DNA from: Sialis fuliginosa
Lineage: Eukaryota; Arthropoda; Insecta; Megaloptera; Sialidae
Length of the DNA: 64,000 bases
Assembly: GCA_961205875.1 (NCBI GenBank)
Contig: OY540814.1
Location: forward strand, 868,001-932,000
Direction of reading: 5' to 3'
The notes beneath the pieces were generated by a model. The model ran no database searches, had not been told where the DNA came from, and saw only the letters and a program-made list of their open reading frames with translations. Shown piece after piece: positions 24,607 through 36,086 of this stretch (the stretch's first letter is position 1; every line of letters starts with the position of its first letter). The position numbers and the translations under genes are program-made.

Positions 24607-25773
24607 AAAAAATTATGCCAATAAATGTACATAGAAAATAATATCTACGACTAAAAAAAAAAAAAAAAGGTTTTCTCAATCGAATTCTCTATTTTATATT
24701 ATATTTATAATAAAATTAGGAATTGAAATTAACGCGACAAGAAAAAAAAAAAAAAAAGGTCCTCAGTTTTATATTATAACTAGAGATGAAACGGATATCC
24801 GGTAACTATTCGGTATCCGGCCTATCCGGCCTTATTTTGTTATCCGGCTGAAAACCGGATAGTAACGAATTATCCGGCCGGATACCGGATAATTAAATAC
24901 TACAATTTTTTATTTAAAAACTGCAAAAAAAAAAAATATTTGTGACGCAAATAATACAAAATTGACTTGTAGTCTAGTAATTTTAGATATGAATTTATTC
25001 AATCTGCGAAAAAATAGCAGTTAGCTGATTTTTTGTATACACCTTCGTTACGGTGTAAAGTATGACTATATATTCGCATACGGTATGACGCACTCTATGA
25101 GATTTGACTATTAGCATATGACTATTTGCACGTGAAAAAATTACAGGACAAAAATTAAAGACTAGACAATTCTCTATAAGGTGTGCAATCCGGATATATT
25201 AAAAAATCATTTTTAATCAATTTTAATCACATTTAGTAGAACTACACACATAGCGATTTATGAAAAATTACCATTCCTGTCCAATTTTGTGTTCAAAATC
25301 TCTACCTAAGCTTTTGCAAAGTTATATAATGGTTCTACTAAAATAAATAAGCTTTGGACATATTGAGTAGAAAAGAGAGATAATTGTGTTAAATTGACCT
25401 GTATATAACAATAGCCCTACGTCAAAAATTAAAAATTGGAAAAAAATTATTTAATTATAAAATGCACCCTGTTTAAAGTTTTATGTGTACTTATGTTATA
25501 GGTATGACTAAACACTAAAATTATAAATGTTTATAGGCTACAAACATGTTTTTCATATATTTTTTGCTAAAAAAACGTATATTTGGCCGCCGGATATTCG
25601 GCCGCCGGATATCCGGCCATCCGGCCTTACAGCTCGCCGGATATTCGGTATTCGATATCCGGCCAAAACACTATCCGTTTCATCTCTAATTATAACCTGC
25701 GGCCCTTAGTAAACCAAATTGAATAAAATTTTTGCTATGCGGCCCGGAAGGTTCAAAAGGTTGGACACCTATG
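24569..25773. mobile_element. hAT-like MITE inserted in the transposase frame
   Basis: Flanked by a perfect 8-bp duplication TGTTAGGT (24561-24568 and 25774-25781). Ends are CAAGCTTGTCCAACC and GGTTGGACACCTATG, with CCCGCGGCCC / GCGGCCCGGAAG just inside, as in many hAT elements. Removing the second nested element leaves about 289 bp. Confidence 0.85.
24781..25688. mobile_element. Second hAT-like element nested in the first
   Basis: Starts TAGAGATGAAACGGATA and ends ATCCGTTTCATCTCTA, with a perfect 8-bp duplication ATTATAAC (24773-24780 and 25689-25696). Subterminal clusters of CCGGATATCCGG-like repeats lie at both ends (24795-24890 and 25580-25665); such repeats serve as transposase-binding sites in known hAT elements. 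908 bp. The ORF at 25527-25709 is a chance frame through the repeats. Confidence 0.85.
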
Positions 25774-26111
25774 TGTTAGGTCACAGAAAGCAAATGCAGA
25801 TACTATTTCATACAAAATAAATAATTGTAGGATATTTGTTCACCCAAGAATTGTCTCCCAAACTCTGTGATCAAGTCTCCCATAACCGGGGAGACTTGAT
25901 TACTTTTCCCTGGTCTGTGTTTTTCTTGAAAATTTTAGATCCAGTAAAAGATATATAAAAAAGTTCACGAGAATTTAAAGAACAAGTAAATACACGAAAT
26001 ATTTAACATAAGACGATTTTTTTTCACAAACTATTAAATAAGTTATAGGCTCAAACATAAAATAGGGATCAAGTCACCCACTTCTCCCATACATTTAGAC
26101 AAAAAATAGAT

Positions 26112-26779
26112 GTGTCTGGGGAAAAATTCGCAATGAACTGAATTTTTGTATACACCTTCATTTCTATTTTCAATTTTTAATCTTTCGCTATCTATACAAT
26201 AAAAAAAATGTTTTTGACTCAATTCTGCTAACGGTGGTAATAACATGTGTACTGAAGGTATATACACAGCAAATTTGAAGTCAATCAGTTCAGTAGATCT
26301 TGTGATATTATGGCAGCCATTTTCAGTTTTCAGTTTCGAGAAAAACGCGTTCAAAGTTTATTCAATGCTACGCATCATCTTCAAATCACTGTAACTCCGT
26401 CAATTTTTGGAATTGAGGTATAGGGTTTTGAACACATATTTTTGAAACCCTGTTTATTGATAAAATGCAAAAAAAATTTGATATTTTCACATTTTTAGAC
26501 TAGAATACCCTCTTAATAAGCGAAAACGATTACTTGTACGAAAAAAGTTGTAAGGTCTTTATTATAGGTAATTTTCTAAACTTTATATTTGATAATAACT
26601 ATTTTAGTCATAGAACCAATACTAACAGAGATATTTACTTAAAACTAATTGTAAGCACCTTTTGTGGGCTGTAAAAAAGTATGCTCGCATGGGATTGTTG
26701 CGAACTTTTGGTACTTTATTTATAAAGACAAAATAAAGGTGTATACAAAAATTCAGCTCATTGCGAATTTTTCCCCAGT
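26112..26779. repeat. Inverted repeat pair around an AT-rich core
   Basis: CTGGGGAAAAATTCGCAATG (26117-26136), followed by AATTTTTGTATACACCTTCA, is mirrored at about 26730-26779 (AAGGTGTATACAAAAATTCA ... GCGAATTTTTCCCCAG). Arms are about 48 bp. Minus-strand ORFs at 26043-26354 and 26622-26945 overlap the arms and have no recognisable domain. Confidence 0.55.
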
Positions 26780-27242
26780 GAAAATCTAATGTTCCTGGAC
26801 TATTAGTCCTCGACCCCGGCTTTAAATTTTGAAATAAAAAATACTCCTCTGAAACTTCTTGAGTGGATTCATTTTGGCGTAACCTACAATTTTTTATCTT
26901 CGAAAATTCTGAGAATTGAAGCGTTTTTGATGTTGTGTGCGTCAAACATGTTTAGGGCGTAGGTCAGGGTAAAAGACCCTTGATTTTTGTAGGCCAGTAT
27001 AACCATAACATTTTACTATTATTTATCTAGTAATTGTGCAAAAATCAACCGGTTATTTATAAATTACATAAGACCATGAATTTGACATGTTGAGAGTGTA
27101 GGTCTCGCTAAATGCCCCAATATTTTTGTAGGTCAATATATTTCCCGATTTTTGCATTATAAAATCTTGTAATTCAAATAAAAAAAGAAAGGGTTATTCG
27201 TAAATTTCCTATAACTATCGTTAAATTCACATGTTTGACGCA

Positions 27243-27409
27243 TGAGTTGAGTGACGGACACACAGACAGACAGACACGGAACGAAAAGTGTTTGTCTTGA
27301 CGTGAAACGGAAAGATCAATTTAAAATTTTGAAATCGGAGAACATTTTTTTTGTCTCAATCTGAAACGATCACAAAGCTTCTCGTATCTTCGATATTGCG
27401 AGGCAGCAA
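27243..27409 (+). repeat. Family A, 3' fragment
   Basis: From the GGACACACAGACAGACAGAC tract to TCGATATTGCGAGGCAGCAA. It lies tail-to-tail with the following minus copy, separated by about 30 bp. Confidence 0.65.
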
Positions 27410-27439
27410 TAGTTTATGAAAAATTTTGAAATAAGACTT

Positions 27440-27862
27440 TTGCTTCCTCGCAATATCGAAGATACGAGAAGCTATGTGATCGTTTCAGATTGAGACAAAA
27501 AAAATGTTCTCCGATTTCAAAATTTTAAATTGATTTATCGGTTTCACGTCAACACAAACACTTTCGTCCCATGTCTGTTCGTCCGTCCGTCTGTCCCCTG
27601 AATCCTTATCACACGCGTAACTCATGAACCATTGAATCGATATTATTGAAACTTGGTTGGATGGTTGGCTTGAGGACGGTCCCATTTCAAAATCATCAAA
27701 ATCGTATGTAAGAAGGAGTGGTGACACCCCAAAATATTTAACCAATTCCAGGCAATTTATATAAACACTATCGGTTTTTATTTAAATTGTTGAATAATTA
27801 ACTACCTTTGGTGAATTTAGTACGAGGAAGCACTGTGTATTTACTTGGCAGATGTTTTTTTA
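27440..27862 (-). repeat. Family A, minus copy with internal deletion
   Basis: Both ends present (TGCTTCCTCGCAATATCGAA at the left, CACTGTGTATTTACTTGGCA at the right), with the middle including the GTCAAAATGAC minisatellite lost. The ORF at 27485-27745 is a chance frame. Confidence 0.7.
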
Positions 27863-28267
27863 TAAATTGTAGTAAGAATGCCCAACACGCATTTGGCCAT
27901 TTTATTATATTAACATATCACAGATGATTACATATTTATGATAAGTGATAACATAAAAAGTGGCTATGATTATTAGTCAGTCCTTTCCAAATTACCGTAC
28001 TTGTGACAGTTGACACGTGAGTCGCGTAACCGACGCATTGTGTCGGCACGCGTACGCACTTGCTCCAGGCCGACAGACAGCAACACATGTATCTATTTTA
28101 TTTTTATTCTCATGTCATGTGGGCGGAAAACAGACATCGTTAAAGAAAATACTGTAGGCGGTATGTGATAACACACGAAAAACAATTCCTTATGACAAAA
28201 TTATAATAAAAATAAACATTATTTTTCCTCCTTAACATAAAAGTAAAATGTAGATTCTTTCAAATAC
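27863..28267. other. Unannotated DNA with a GCCCAACACGCATTTGGCC motif
   Basis: GCCCAACACGCATTTGGCCATTTTA-type sequence at 27886 recurs at 37239 next to a TA-flanked element. The stretch at 28000-28110 is GC-richer (GTGTCGGCACGCGTACGCAC) with no ORF. Confidence 0.35.
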
Positions 28268-28412
28268 ACAGAGTGGGGCATTTAAAGTGTTACAGTTGAT
28301 TATCTCAGAACCATCGCATATTTGAAAAAAATGTTTCAATCAAAAAATGTTTGGTTGTAAGGGGGTAATCGAATATTAATATTTATTTGTTATTTTAAAT
28401 AGGCCTTCAAGG
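28268..28412 (+). repeat. Family L fragment
   Basis: CAGAGTGGGGCATTTAAAGT through CTCAGAACCATCGCATAT. This matches the right end of the palindromic element at 60890-61640 in reverse. Confidence 0.6.
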
Positions 28413-28827
28413 ATTTGGATTTCGCCTATGCTCGTTCAATACTACAATGCTATATAGGTCGCTTTTTTGGCTCCGCACTTTTTTTTGTGTAACTGTGTTA
28501 TTTAACACAGGAGTGTATGAATTAAATTAATAACAAAAAATACAAGATACAAATTTAAGGACCCGGTTACCCCAAGTACCCCTGGGCTAAATAATTGTTG
28601 ATTGATACTGAAAATCGACAACTATTATTAATACTAAACCTATTATGAAATTTCATAACTGTATCACAATGGGTTCTACAGATATTAAATAAAAACATTT
28701 TTTAAAGTCTGTAGCTCCCTCAAGAAAAATGTTCATACGAAGTTTTTTGATTAAAATAACATCCTCAATCTACTGTTACATTTTTTACATTTATTGTAAA
28801 ACACCCTATATAACCCTAGACAGAAGT

Positions 28828-29383
28828 AAGATAAAGGCACCAGTTATGGCCGCTATAAGAGCAAATTTTCGGTTTTTTTGGATTAATGGGCTTGTTTTTT
28901 GTAATTCTCATGAACTCATGTTACTAATAAAACAAGTACCTGTTTATTTAATCAATTTAATTACCAAAGTCCGCAAATATAGTTTGTTTTTTAAATTATA
29001 GCTTTTTATTTTGTTTATGTTTTTTCTCCAATAATGGATAAAGTAAAACCAGTAATAAGCACGCAGTTATGGACACTTGCTAATGATTACAAAATGATAA
29101 GTACTACGACATAAAAGATATAAAAGAAAGAATCGTCAAATTTGAAACAATGTAAAGCAGTTGCTATGATAATATAATAATTAATAAATAAATTATACTA
29201 ATAATTAGTTTAAATGTTCATCATTTTGACACCTATTGGTCGATTGTCATCAAATCACGCTGTAAGACAGTTAAATGTATATACATAGATTAATATTCAG
29301 AAATGGTAGTAATCAAATATCAACACATATTTCTAATTCAGTACATTTAATTAAAAATTTGCCATTACTGGGGTCCATGCCAA
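28828..29383 (+). repeat. Family K repeat, plus copy
   Basis: About 550 bp that recurs inverted at 41067-41572. Ends CACCAGTTATGG and CCATTACTGGGG are imperfect inverted repeats, and internal CCAGTAATAAGCACGCAGTT echoes them. Probably a TIR element. The ORF at 28729-29001 is not supported. Confidence 0.6.
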
Positions 29384-30271
29384 GACTGGTGCCACTATAC
29401 CTTATGTGATTTTTTTTAAAACACAAATTCCTCATTAATATATTGATCATGTTATTCAAATTTAAATATTCATAGATACCGACATTAAAAGTTTTAAGCT
29501 CCTAAAATATTCTTAATCGAATAATCGTAGATATATCGTAATTTATGAAACAGCTGCAAGATATGTAAATGAAAATAATAACTTTTATAAATTTAATAAA
29601 GCAACATTTAGAAACATAAAATAATAAACTATTTATATAAAACATTAAATTAAAAATTTTAATATAAATTAAATTCATATAGCCTTTATAAGTAACAGTA
29701 AAATTTCTATAACGTTATGAATTTTTATAAGGTTATATACTGAAAACATAAAATTTTAAAACCCCTTTTAATCTTAACGGCCTATTTAACTTGGAGTTGT
29801 CAAACTTTAAAATTATAAACATAAAATTTAATATAACATTTTTTAGTATTATTGTAAAAATAAACACTAATAAAATATATTTACTGAATTATAACTTTTT
29901 TCGATGCAGAAAAACTAGAACATACTATTTTTACTTTTTTATGCATAAATGAAATGTACTGTATAATAAAGTATAGTGATCATGAAAAAATTCCAACTCG
30001 AGATTTTAACGGAATTACACGTATTGAGGTGATGCGATACTTTTCAAAACAAAATTATAGGTACACATTGGACAGTGTAACATCTCCTGTGCAAAGGATG
30101 ATCCTGTTCATTGAGTATAAAAAAATATTTGAAAAGTATCACGTTTTTAAATACTTATTTAGAATAGCATACTACGATCGACTCACTGTAAAAATGTAAA
30201 AATCTTACTTATTCTGAAATAAATGTAAGTTTTTTTAACAAAAATAGTCAATTCATGTAGGTTTTATGGTA
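29384..30271. other. AT-rich unannotated DNA
   Basis: Includes an 81-residue ORF (29954-30199) without recognisable domain or context. Function unknown; probably chance. Confidence 0.35.
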
Positions 30272-30636
30272 GAGGTAAAGGTGGTATTATGGGCACCTGA
30301 GGGCAATATGGGCACCCTTAATATCTGAAGAAGAAGAAAATGTATTATTATACTGATTTTAAAACCATTATACATAATTAATTACATGATATTAGTCATA
30401 CTGTATATTGTGGACATACTAAGATTGTATTACAGTAATTTTTTAGTGATTTGAGGTTAAAGTTAATTGTTGGTGGTCTTTTGTTTTCCAATATGGCGAG
30501 GGTGGTATTTTTTTGTGCTGGTATTATGGACCCCTACTGACCTTTGTGAAGTTAGCCCCCCAATACGTCCGAAAAAATTCGAAACGAATGCCATTGATTG
30601 CTCGGCGTTTGCTCGTGATTGCCATTTAAAAATTTT

Positions 30637-31015
30637 CGTTTGCCCCTTTTTAGTTTAGAAGTTAGGAATTTTTCAAATTTGGGGGGGCCAACTTCCGCCC
30701 CCAATATGAAAATTTCGGATTTTTTTCAATAAAAACTTGTAGCATTTCGTTTGCCCTTTATTGCCCTATACTCAGTTTAGCAATTAAAAATTTATCAAAT
30801 CTGGGGGGGCCAACTTCCGCCCCCAATATGAAAATTTCAGATTTTTTTCAATGAAAACTTGTAGCATTTCGTTTGCCCTTTAATGCCCTATGCTCAGTTT
30901 AGCAATTAAAAATTTATCAAATCTAGGGGGAGGCCAACTTTCGCCCCCAACTTGAAAATTTCGGATTTTTTTCAATAAAAACTTGTAGCATTTGTTTGCC
31001 CTTTAATGCCCAATG
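30637..31015 (-). repeat. Left minisatellite array, about 120-bp unit
   Basis: Three to four units in reverse orientation. Each contains TTTCGTTTGCCCTTTA, TCAGTTTAGCAATTAAAAAT and GGCCAACTTCCGCCCCCAAT. Confidence 0.8.
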
Positions 31016-31239
31016 CTCTGTTTCGTTATTCGTCCTTCAGTTTCAGAGTTTTATAATCGGCAATCTCTTTGAATAATTATTATAATAATTCTTCATTATA
31101 TCGGGTGTTACTCGTACATTTAAAATTGTGACAAGCAAATACATATATGGAAAACTAAATTTCTAGAAGCAAAATACACATAAGTACTTTATACATATAT
31201 AAAATACTCATGTGTATTTTGCTAAAATACAAAACATTG

Positions 31240-32860
31240 GACATTAAAGGGCAAACAAAATGCTACAAGTTTTTATTGAAAAAAAATCCGAAATTTTCAT
31301 ATTGGGGGCGGAAATTGGCCCCCCCAGATTAGATAAATTTTTAATTGCTAAACTGAGCATAGGGCATTAAAGGGCAAACGAAACACTAGAAGTTTTGTAC
31401 TGAAAAAAATCTGAAATTTTCAAGTTGGGAGGAGAAAGTTGGCCCCCCATGATTTGATAAATTTTTAATTGCTAAACTAAGCATAGGGCATTAAAGGGCA
31501 AACGAAATGCTACATGTTTTTATTGAAAAAAATCAAGATTTTCATATTGGGGGCGGAAGTTGGCCCCCCCAGATTTGATAAATTTTTAATTGCTAAACTG
31601 AGCATAGGGCATTAAAGGGCAAACGAAATGCTACAAGTTTTTATAAAAAAAAATCCGAACTTTTCATATTGGGGGCGTAAGTTGACCTCCCCCCCTCCAA
31701 ATTTGATAAATTTTTAATTGCTGAACTGAGCATAGGGTATTGAAGGGCAAACGAAATGCTACAAGTTTTTATTGAAAAAAATCTGAAATTTTCATATTGG
31801 GGGCGGAAGTTAGCCCCCCCAGATTTGATAAATTTTTAATTGCTAAACTGAGTATAGGGCAATAAAGGGCAAACGAAATGCTACAAGTTTTTATTTAAAA
31901 AAATCCGAAATTTTTATATTGGGGGCGGAAGTTGCCCCCCCCCCAGATTTGATAAATTTTTAATTGCTAAACTGAGTATAGGGCAATAAAGGACAAACGA
32001 AATGCTACAAGTTTTTATTGAAAAAAATCTAAAATTTTTATGTTGGGGGCGGAAGTTGGCTCCCCCAGATTTGATAATTTTTTAATTGCTAAACCGAGTA
32101 TTGGGCAATAAAGGGCAAACAAAATGCTACAAGTTTTTATTGAAAAAAATCTGAAATTTTCATATTGGGGGCGGAAGTTGGCCCCTCCAGATTTGATAAA
32201 TTTTTAATTGCTAAACTGAGCATAGGGCAATAAAGGACAAACGAAATGCTACAAGTTTTTATTGAAAAAAATCCAAAATTTTCATGTTGGGGGCGGAAAT
32301 TGGCTCCCCCAGATTTGATAAATTTTTAATTGCTAAACCGAGTATTGGGCAATAAAGGGCAAACGAAATGCTACAAGTTTTTATTGAAAAAAATCCGAAA
32401 TTTTCATATTGGGGGCGGTAGTTGACCTCCCCCTCTCCAGATTTGATAAATTTTTAATTGCTGAACTGAGCGTAGGATATTAAAGGGCAAACGAAATGCT
32501 ACAAGTTTTTATTGAAAAAAATCTGAAATTTTCATATTGGGGGCGGAAGTTGGCCCCTCCAGATTTGATAAATTTTTAATTGCTAAACTGAGTATAGGGC
32601 AATAAAGGGCAAACGAAATGCTACAAGTTTTTATTAAAAAAAATCCGAAATTTTCATATTGGGGGTGGAAGTTTCCCCCCCCAGATTTGATAAATTTTTA
32701 ATTGCTAAACTGAGTATAGGTCAATAAAGGGCAAACGAAATGCTACAAGTTTTTATTGAAAAAAATCCGAAATTTTCATGTTGGGGGGCGGAAGTTGGCC
32801 CCCCCAAATTTGAAAAATTCCTAACTTCTAAACTAAAAAGGGGCAAACGAAAATTTTTAA
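31240..32860 (+). repeat. Right minisatellite array, about 13 units of ~122 bp
   Basis: Fourteen occurrences of a GGGCAAACGAAATGCTACAA-type phrase, spaced about 114-130 bp, from about 31246 to 32842. Units also share TTTTCATATTGGGGGCGGAA and GATAAATTTTTAATTGCTAA. Variation is mainly substitutions and C-run length. The last unit becomes the outer inverted arm. The ORF at 32740-32934 is a chance frame. Confidence 0.85.
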
Positions 32861-33335
32861 ATGGCAATCACGAGCAAACGCCGAGCAATCAATGGCATTC
32901 GTTTCGAATTTTTTCGGACGTATTGGGGGGCTAACTTCACAGAGGTCCCCTACTGTAAGGTGCCAATATTACAATCACTAAAATTCAATATTTTGTTTTA
33001 TTGCAGATGCCACGTAAACAACTAACCCCACCCAGGAAAAATCCATTTTTTGTAATTTTTCACAATAAAACTTTGTTTTGTACCATAAAATTAGATTTAT
33101 TTCGGTATTTACCATGGTGCCCATATTACCAGCACAACTCTGAATTTTCTCGAAGAGTACTTAGTTTAATTTTTTTTTAACTCATTAAGTAGTAGGCCTA
33201 TGACATAAATAACAACATAATGTGTTAACCAAATGTCACAGTATACTTTCTTTCAATTTTCAGATTGATTGAAGAGTTATTGTACTTTTTATTGTAAAAA
33301 AACAAAATGGGTGCGCATAATACCACCTTTACCTA

Positions 33336-34144
33336 TAGGTTTTTCGAAAAGGTATAAAATAGAGCAGTTTTTAAAACCATCTGAACATCTGTAAGTGTAC
33401 TAGATTTTATAAAATAATTATTTAAAGAAATAATTTTATCAAAGTTTTATAATAAGTTTGTAAATGTTAAACTGCAGCCATTTTTTATTTTTGCTATTCA
33501 TAAATTTTATTTTGATCTGATAGTGTAGCATAAACATTTAAGTAATATAAAAATCATGTTTAAAAAATATAGGCTCTTTAACTTTTGAACTTTTGCGATT
33601 AACATATATAAATCTGGATTTTTTCAAAAATTTACTAAAATGGCCGATATAAAAAAACTGTTGCACTTTGTATATAGGTATTCCAAATGACTCATTCTAC
33701 CTTCCTTCAAAATATTCGTATACCTTGATTAACCCAATCGTGCCCAGCGTTATATGTAACAGAACGCTTTTGTTAAGATTTTGTGTTTGATGTAAGATTA
33801 TTTTAATTCGAATGGGTTTGAAATCATACTTATTTTCGAGTATTGGACTGAATACATCAACAATGCAATTACCAACGTTCTGGAGTTTTAGTATACATAG
33901 ATAGGTATGAATTGATGACAGAAAAATTAGCAATATCGGTAACAAAAAAAAACCTCGGGAACGATTGAGTTAATACTAAAATAATCATTATATTGTGAAC
34001 CATAATCAAAATGGGCAACCCTGTAGGTATTACGAAGAAAACAAAAATAATTTCGTCCATGTCACTGTATCGGTAAACTATAAATAAATGTACTAAAAAT
34101 ATTCAACAATAGACAATTGAAATAACTACATGTATCTAGCATAG
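33336..34144. other. AT-rich unannotated DNA
   Basis: Two overlapping minus-strand ORFs (33697-33945 and 33869-34060) are hydrophobic and AT-driven, with no domain. Nothing else recognised. Confidence 0.35.
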
Positions 34145-35656
34145 AGTACGTTTACACAGCGCTTTTATTCCGGTTTAACTATAACCGATGTAATAAAACC
34201 GGGTGTAAAACTCCGTGTAAACGGCACTTTACACCCGACATAACTAATCGGGTTTAGTTATGTTATATCTCTTGGTCTACGGGAATAGCATAAGTAAACC
34301 GGAATAGAGCAGGAGTAAAAATGCGTGTAAACTGCATGGACATAGTTTAGTTATACCTAAAAAAATATAAAGTATCTACGGAGTATAGGGATTTCATCGT
34401 AATGCACTTCGCATTAACATTTGAAAAAGCGTCGTCAGTTAAAACATGGTTAAAACAGCTGAGACGAAGAGATGGAAATCAAAAGAAACGTGATTTGTGG
34501 GACATAAAAGAGACAAAATATTTTTGAGATTTCTTGTTGGTACACCATCGAACTTATAGCGTATTTCAAATCGGAATTATAATTCCAGCTGACGTCACTT
34601 ATTCTCGTATGTGTAAACAGCACCACTTGAAACGGTTTTATTACATCGGTTATACACTGCAAAAAGCAAGTGTGTTATTTTGACACACCTAAGTGTGTCG
34701 TTTTCATGTAGTCATATTTAATCCCTTTTTTGGTGTGTTCTTTTATAAACACACTTTAAGGTGTGTAGTTTTAATACGTTTTTTGAACACGCTTTGTAAT
34801 GTGTTAGTGAATTAACACATTACAAAGCGTGTTATTGTAATAAATCTGTAAACCACATTTTATTAAGAAATTATTATTGAACAAATATAAATACAATGAT
34901 TTTAAATAATATACACTACATAATAATTTTTTTCTTCTTCGATTAATCAGCCACATAAAGCATATCTAAATTCATTGTAACAATTTTATCCTCTGGCACG
35001 ATATTATTATCACTTTTAGTTGATGATATCAAAACAATATGGACATTGGACATCACTTTTATCCGAAATTTCATCTACAATTCCACGTCACATATTTTAT
35101 TATTTCTATCCGGGTCTTCTTTTTATAAAATAATTAATTTTCCCTATAGCATCATCTTCAGAATGCTGTCAGTTGTAGTTGCGTTTATTAATCCTTGACG
35201 TATCAATTCTACACCCGATATATCTTTTTGTGGTGAATATTTAATGCACTTACACATTTCACCTATCAGACAATAAACTTTCTTTTCTATATTAATTTAA
35301 TATACAAATATCAAGCTCAATTCACTCAAAATGACGAAAGATTATGACGCGACATGATGAATGTCAAATCGTTCTATACTCTATATGGCAAAAGAGTGAG
35401 AGCGAATATGGTATCATGACTATAGAGGGAGAAAGATCGAATGTATATAGGCTATATTCACCTATATTATATTCTAACACACCAACAAGTGTGTTTATTT
35501 TCAAAGTGTGTAGTTCTCCAAAAAGTGTGTTAGTAGATATTAAACGTGACATTTCAACACACTCAAGTGTGTAAATAATATTTTTGATTATGATTTACAA
35601 ATTATTTTTTACACACCATTAGTTAAACCGGAATAAAAGCGATGTGTAAACGTACT
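34145..35656. mobile_element. 1.5-kb TIR element with an inner insertion
   Basis: Ends start AGTACGTTTACACAGCGCTT and, inverted at the right, AGTACGTTTACACATCGCTT. The match continues through TTATTCCGGTTTAACTA, about 36 bp in all. CATAG flanks both sides (34140-34144 and 35657-35661). A second inverted pair (CCGATGTAATAAAACC near 34187 with GGTTTTATTACATCGG near 34635) lies inside. The sequence between 34658 and about 35612 interrupts the right arm. Superfamily not assigned. Confidence 0.7.
34659..35612. mobile_element. Inner insert with AAGTGTGT repeat clusters
   Basis: Begins CACTGCAAAAAGCAAGTGTG and carries clusters of direct and inverted AAGTGTGT / ACACACTT words at 34668-34860 and 35480-35575. 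It interrupts GGTTATA ... TTAGTTAAACC, which is continuous (GGTTATAGTTAAACC, read inverted) in the left arm of the host element. The boundary at the right is uncertain. The plus/minus ORF pair at 35344-35574 has no known domain. Confidence 0.5.
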
Positions 35657-35659
35657 CAT

Positions 35660-36080
35660 AGTTGTTCCAAATAGAAGATGTTTGTTTTACGTAGGTAACC
35701 AACAAGAACGCAAAGCAATACAAATGGATGATGGCAGCGCGAGCGTTGAGAGACGGCCGATGAGTCTTTGCAAAGCTCTAAAAATAAATTGATAATTAAT
35801 TCAAGACAAGAGAAACAAGTGCCGCCGCCGCTGTTGTTGTTGCAGACATTAGCAACGCCGAGTAATGGCCTGGCTGGCGGAGTCCTCGACACACTGAAAG
35901 CGAAACATTTATTCAGAGATGGCGTAGAAATATCACTGCGGTTTTGCAAACACCGCCGCCAGTTGGCGCTGCTGTTGCACGACGTCTGTGCGAACATTAT
36001 GCCGATGCACCTGCCGCTCTTAGGTTTAATAAACAACCTGTCTTTTTTGATAAAAGTCAAATCAATTCTGTATGTATAAA
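35660..36080. other. GC-richer single-copy island, candidate host sequence
   Basis: Composition is clearly more balanced than the flanks, with CCGCCGCCGCTGTTGTTGTTGC at 35822-35843 and no match elsewhere in the window. Long frames exist on both strands: 103 residues on plus (35768-36079) and 154 on minus (35656-36120). Neither shows a domain I recognise. The plus frame reads TLATPSNGLAGGVLDTLKAK and LLHDVCANIMPMHLPLLG. An AATTAATTATCAATTTA segment (reverse strand, about 35785-35802) is rich in TAAT homeodomain-type words. It could be an exon, an exapted regulatory element or a fragment of an unrecognised gene. Confidence 0.35.
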
Positions 36081-36086
36081 TGACAA

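Larger units (their letters stand above)
23120..26089 (+). mobile_element. pogo-like DNA transposon, non-autonomous, nested insertions
   Basis: Terminal inverted repeats begin GGGGAGAAGTGGGAGA (left) and, inverted at the right, TGGGAGAAGTGGGTGA. They match at about 20 of 24 positions and are flanked by TA (23118-23119 and 26090-26091). Echoes of the end (GGGGAGACTTGAT, GGGGAGATTTGATCCC) recur inside. The element encodes an N-terminal Psq-type helix-turn-helix. It holds a family A copy (23297-24098) and a hAT-like element (24569-25773). Without them, roughly 960 bp remain, far too short for a full transposase, so it is a deletion derivative. Confidence 0.8.
30272..33335. mobile_element. 3.06-kb TIR element enclosing inverted minisatellite arrays
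   Basis: Ends GAGGTAAAGGTGGTATTATG and, inverted at the right, TAGGTAAAGGTGGTATTATG (19 of 20 identical), flanked by TA (30270-30271 and 33336-33337). Echoes of the end (TGGTATTATGGACC, GGTGCCCATATTACCAGC) occur inside. The interior has a long inverted pair (about 30528-30690 and 32790-32955) followed by tandem arrays in opposite orientation. No transposase. The purine-rich end and TA target suggest mobilisation by a pogo/Tc1-type transposase. Confidence 0.75.

Noticed and set aside
26622-26945. 107-residue minus-strand ORF
   Set aside because: Overlaps an inverted-repeat arm and has no recognisable domain or neighbours.
30637-32860. CRISPR-like array
   Set aside because: Units of about 122 bp are repeated in full without unique spacers. 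It is a eukaryotic minisatellite.
34145-35656. LTR retroelement reading of the long terminal similarity
   Set aside because: The terminal sequences are inverted, not direct, and there is no coding region or primer-binding site.
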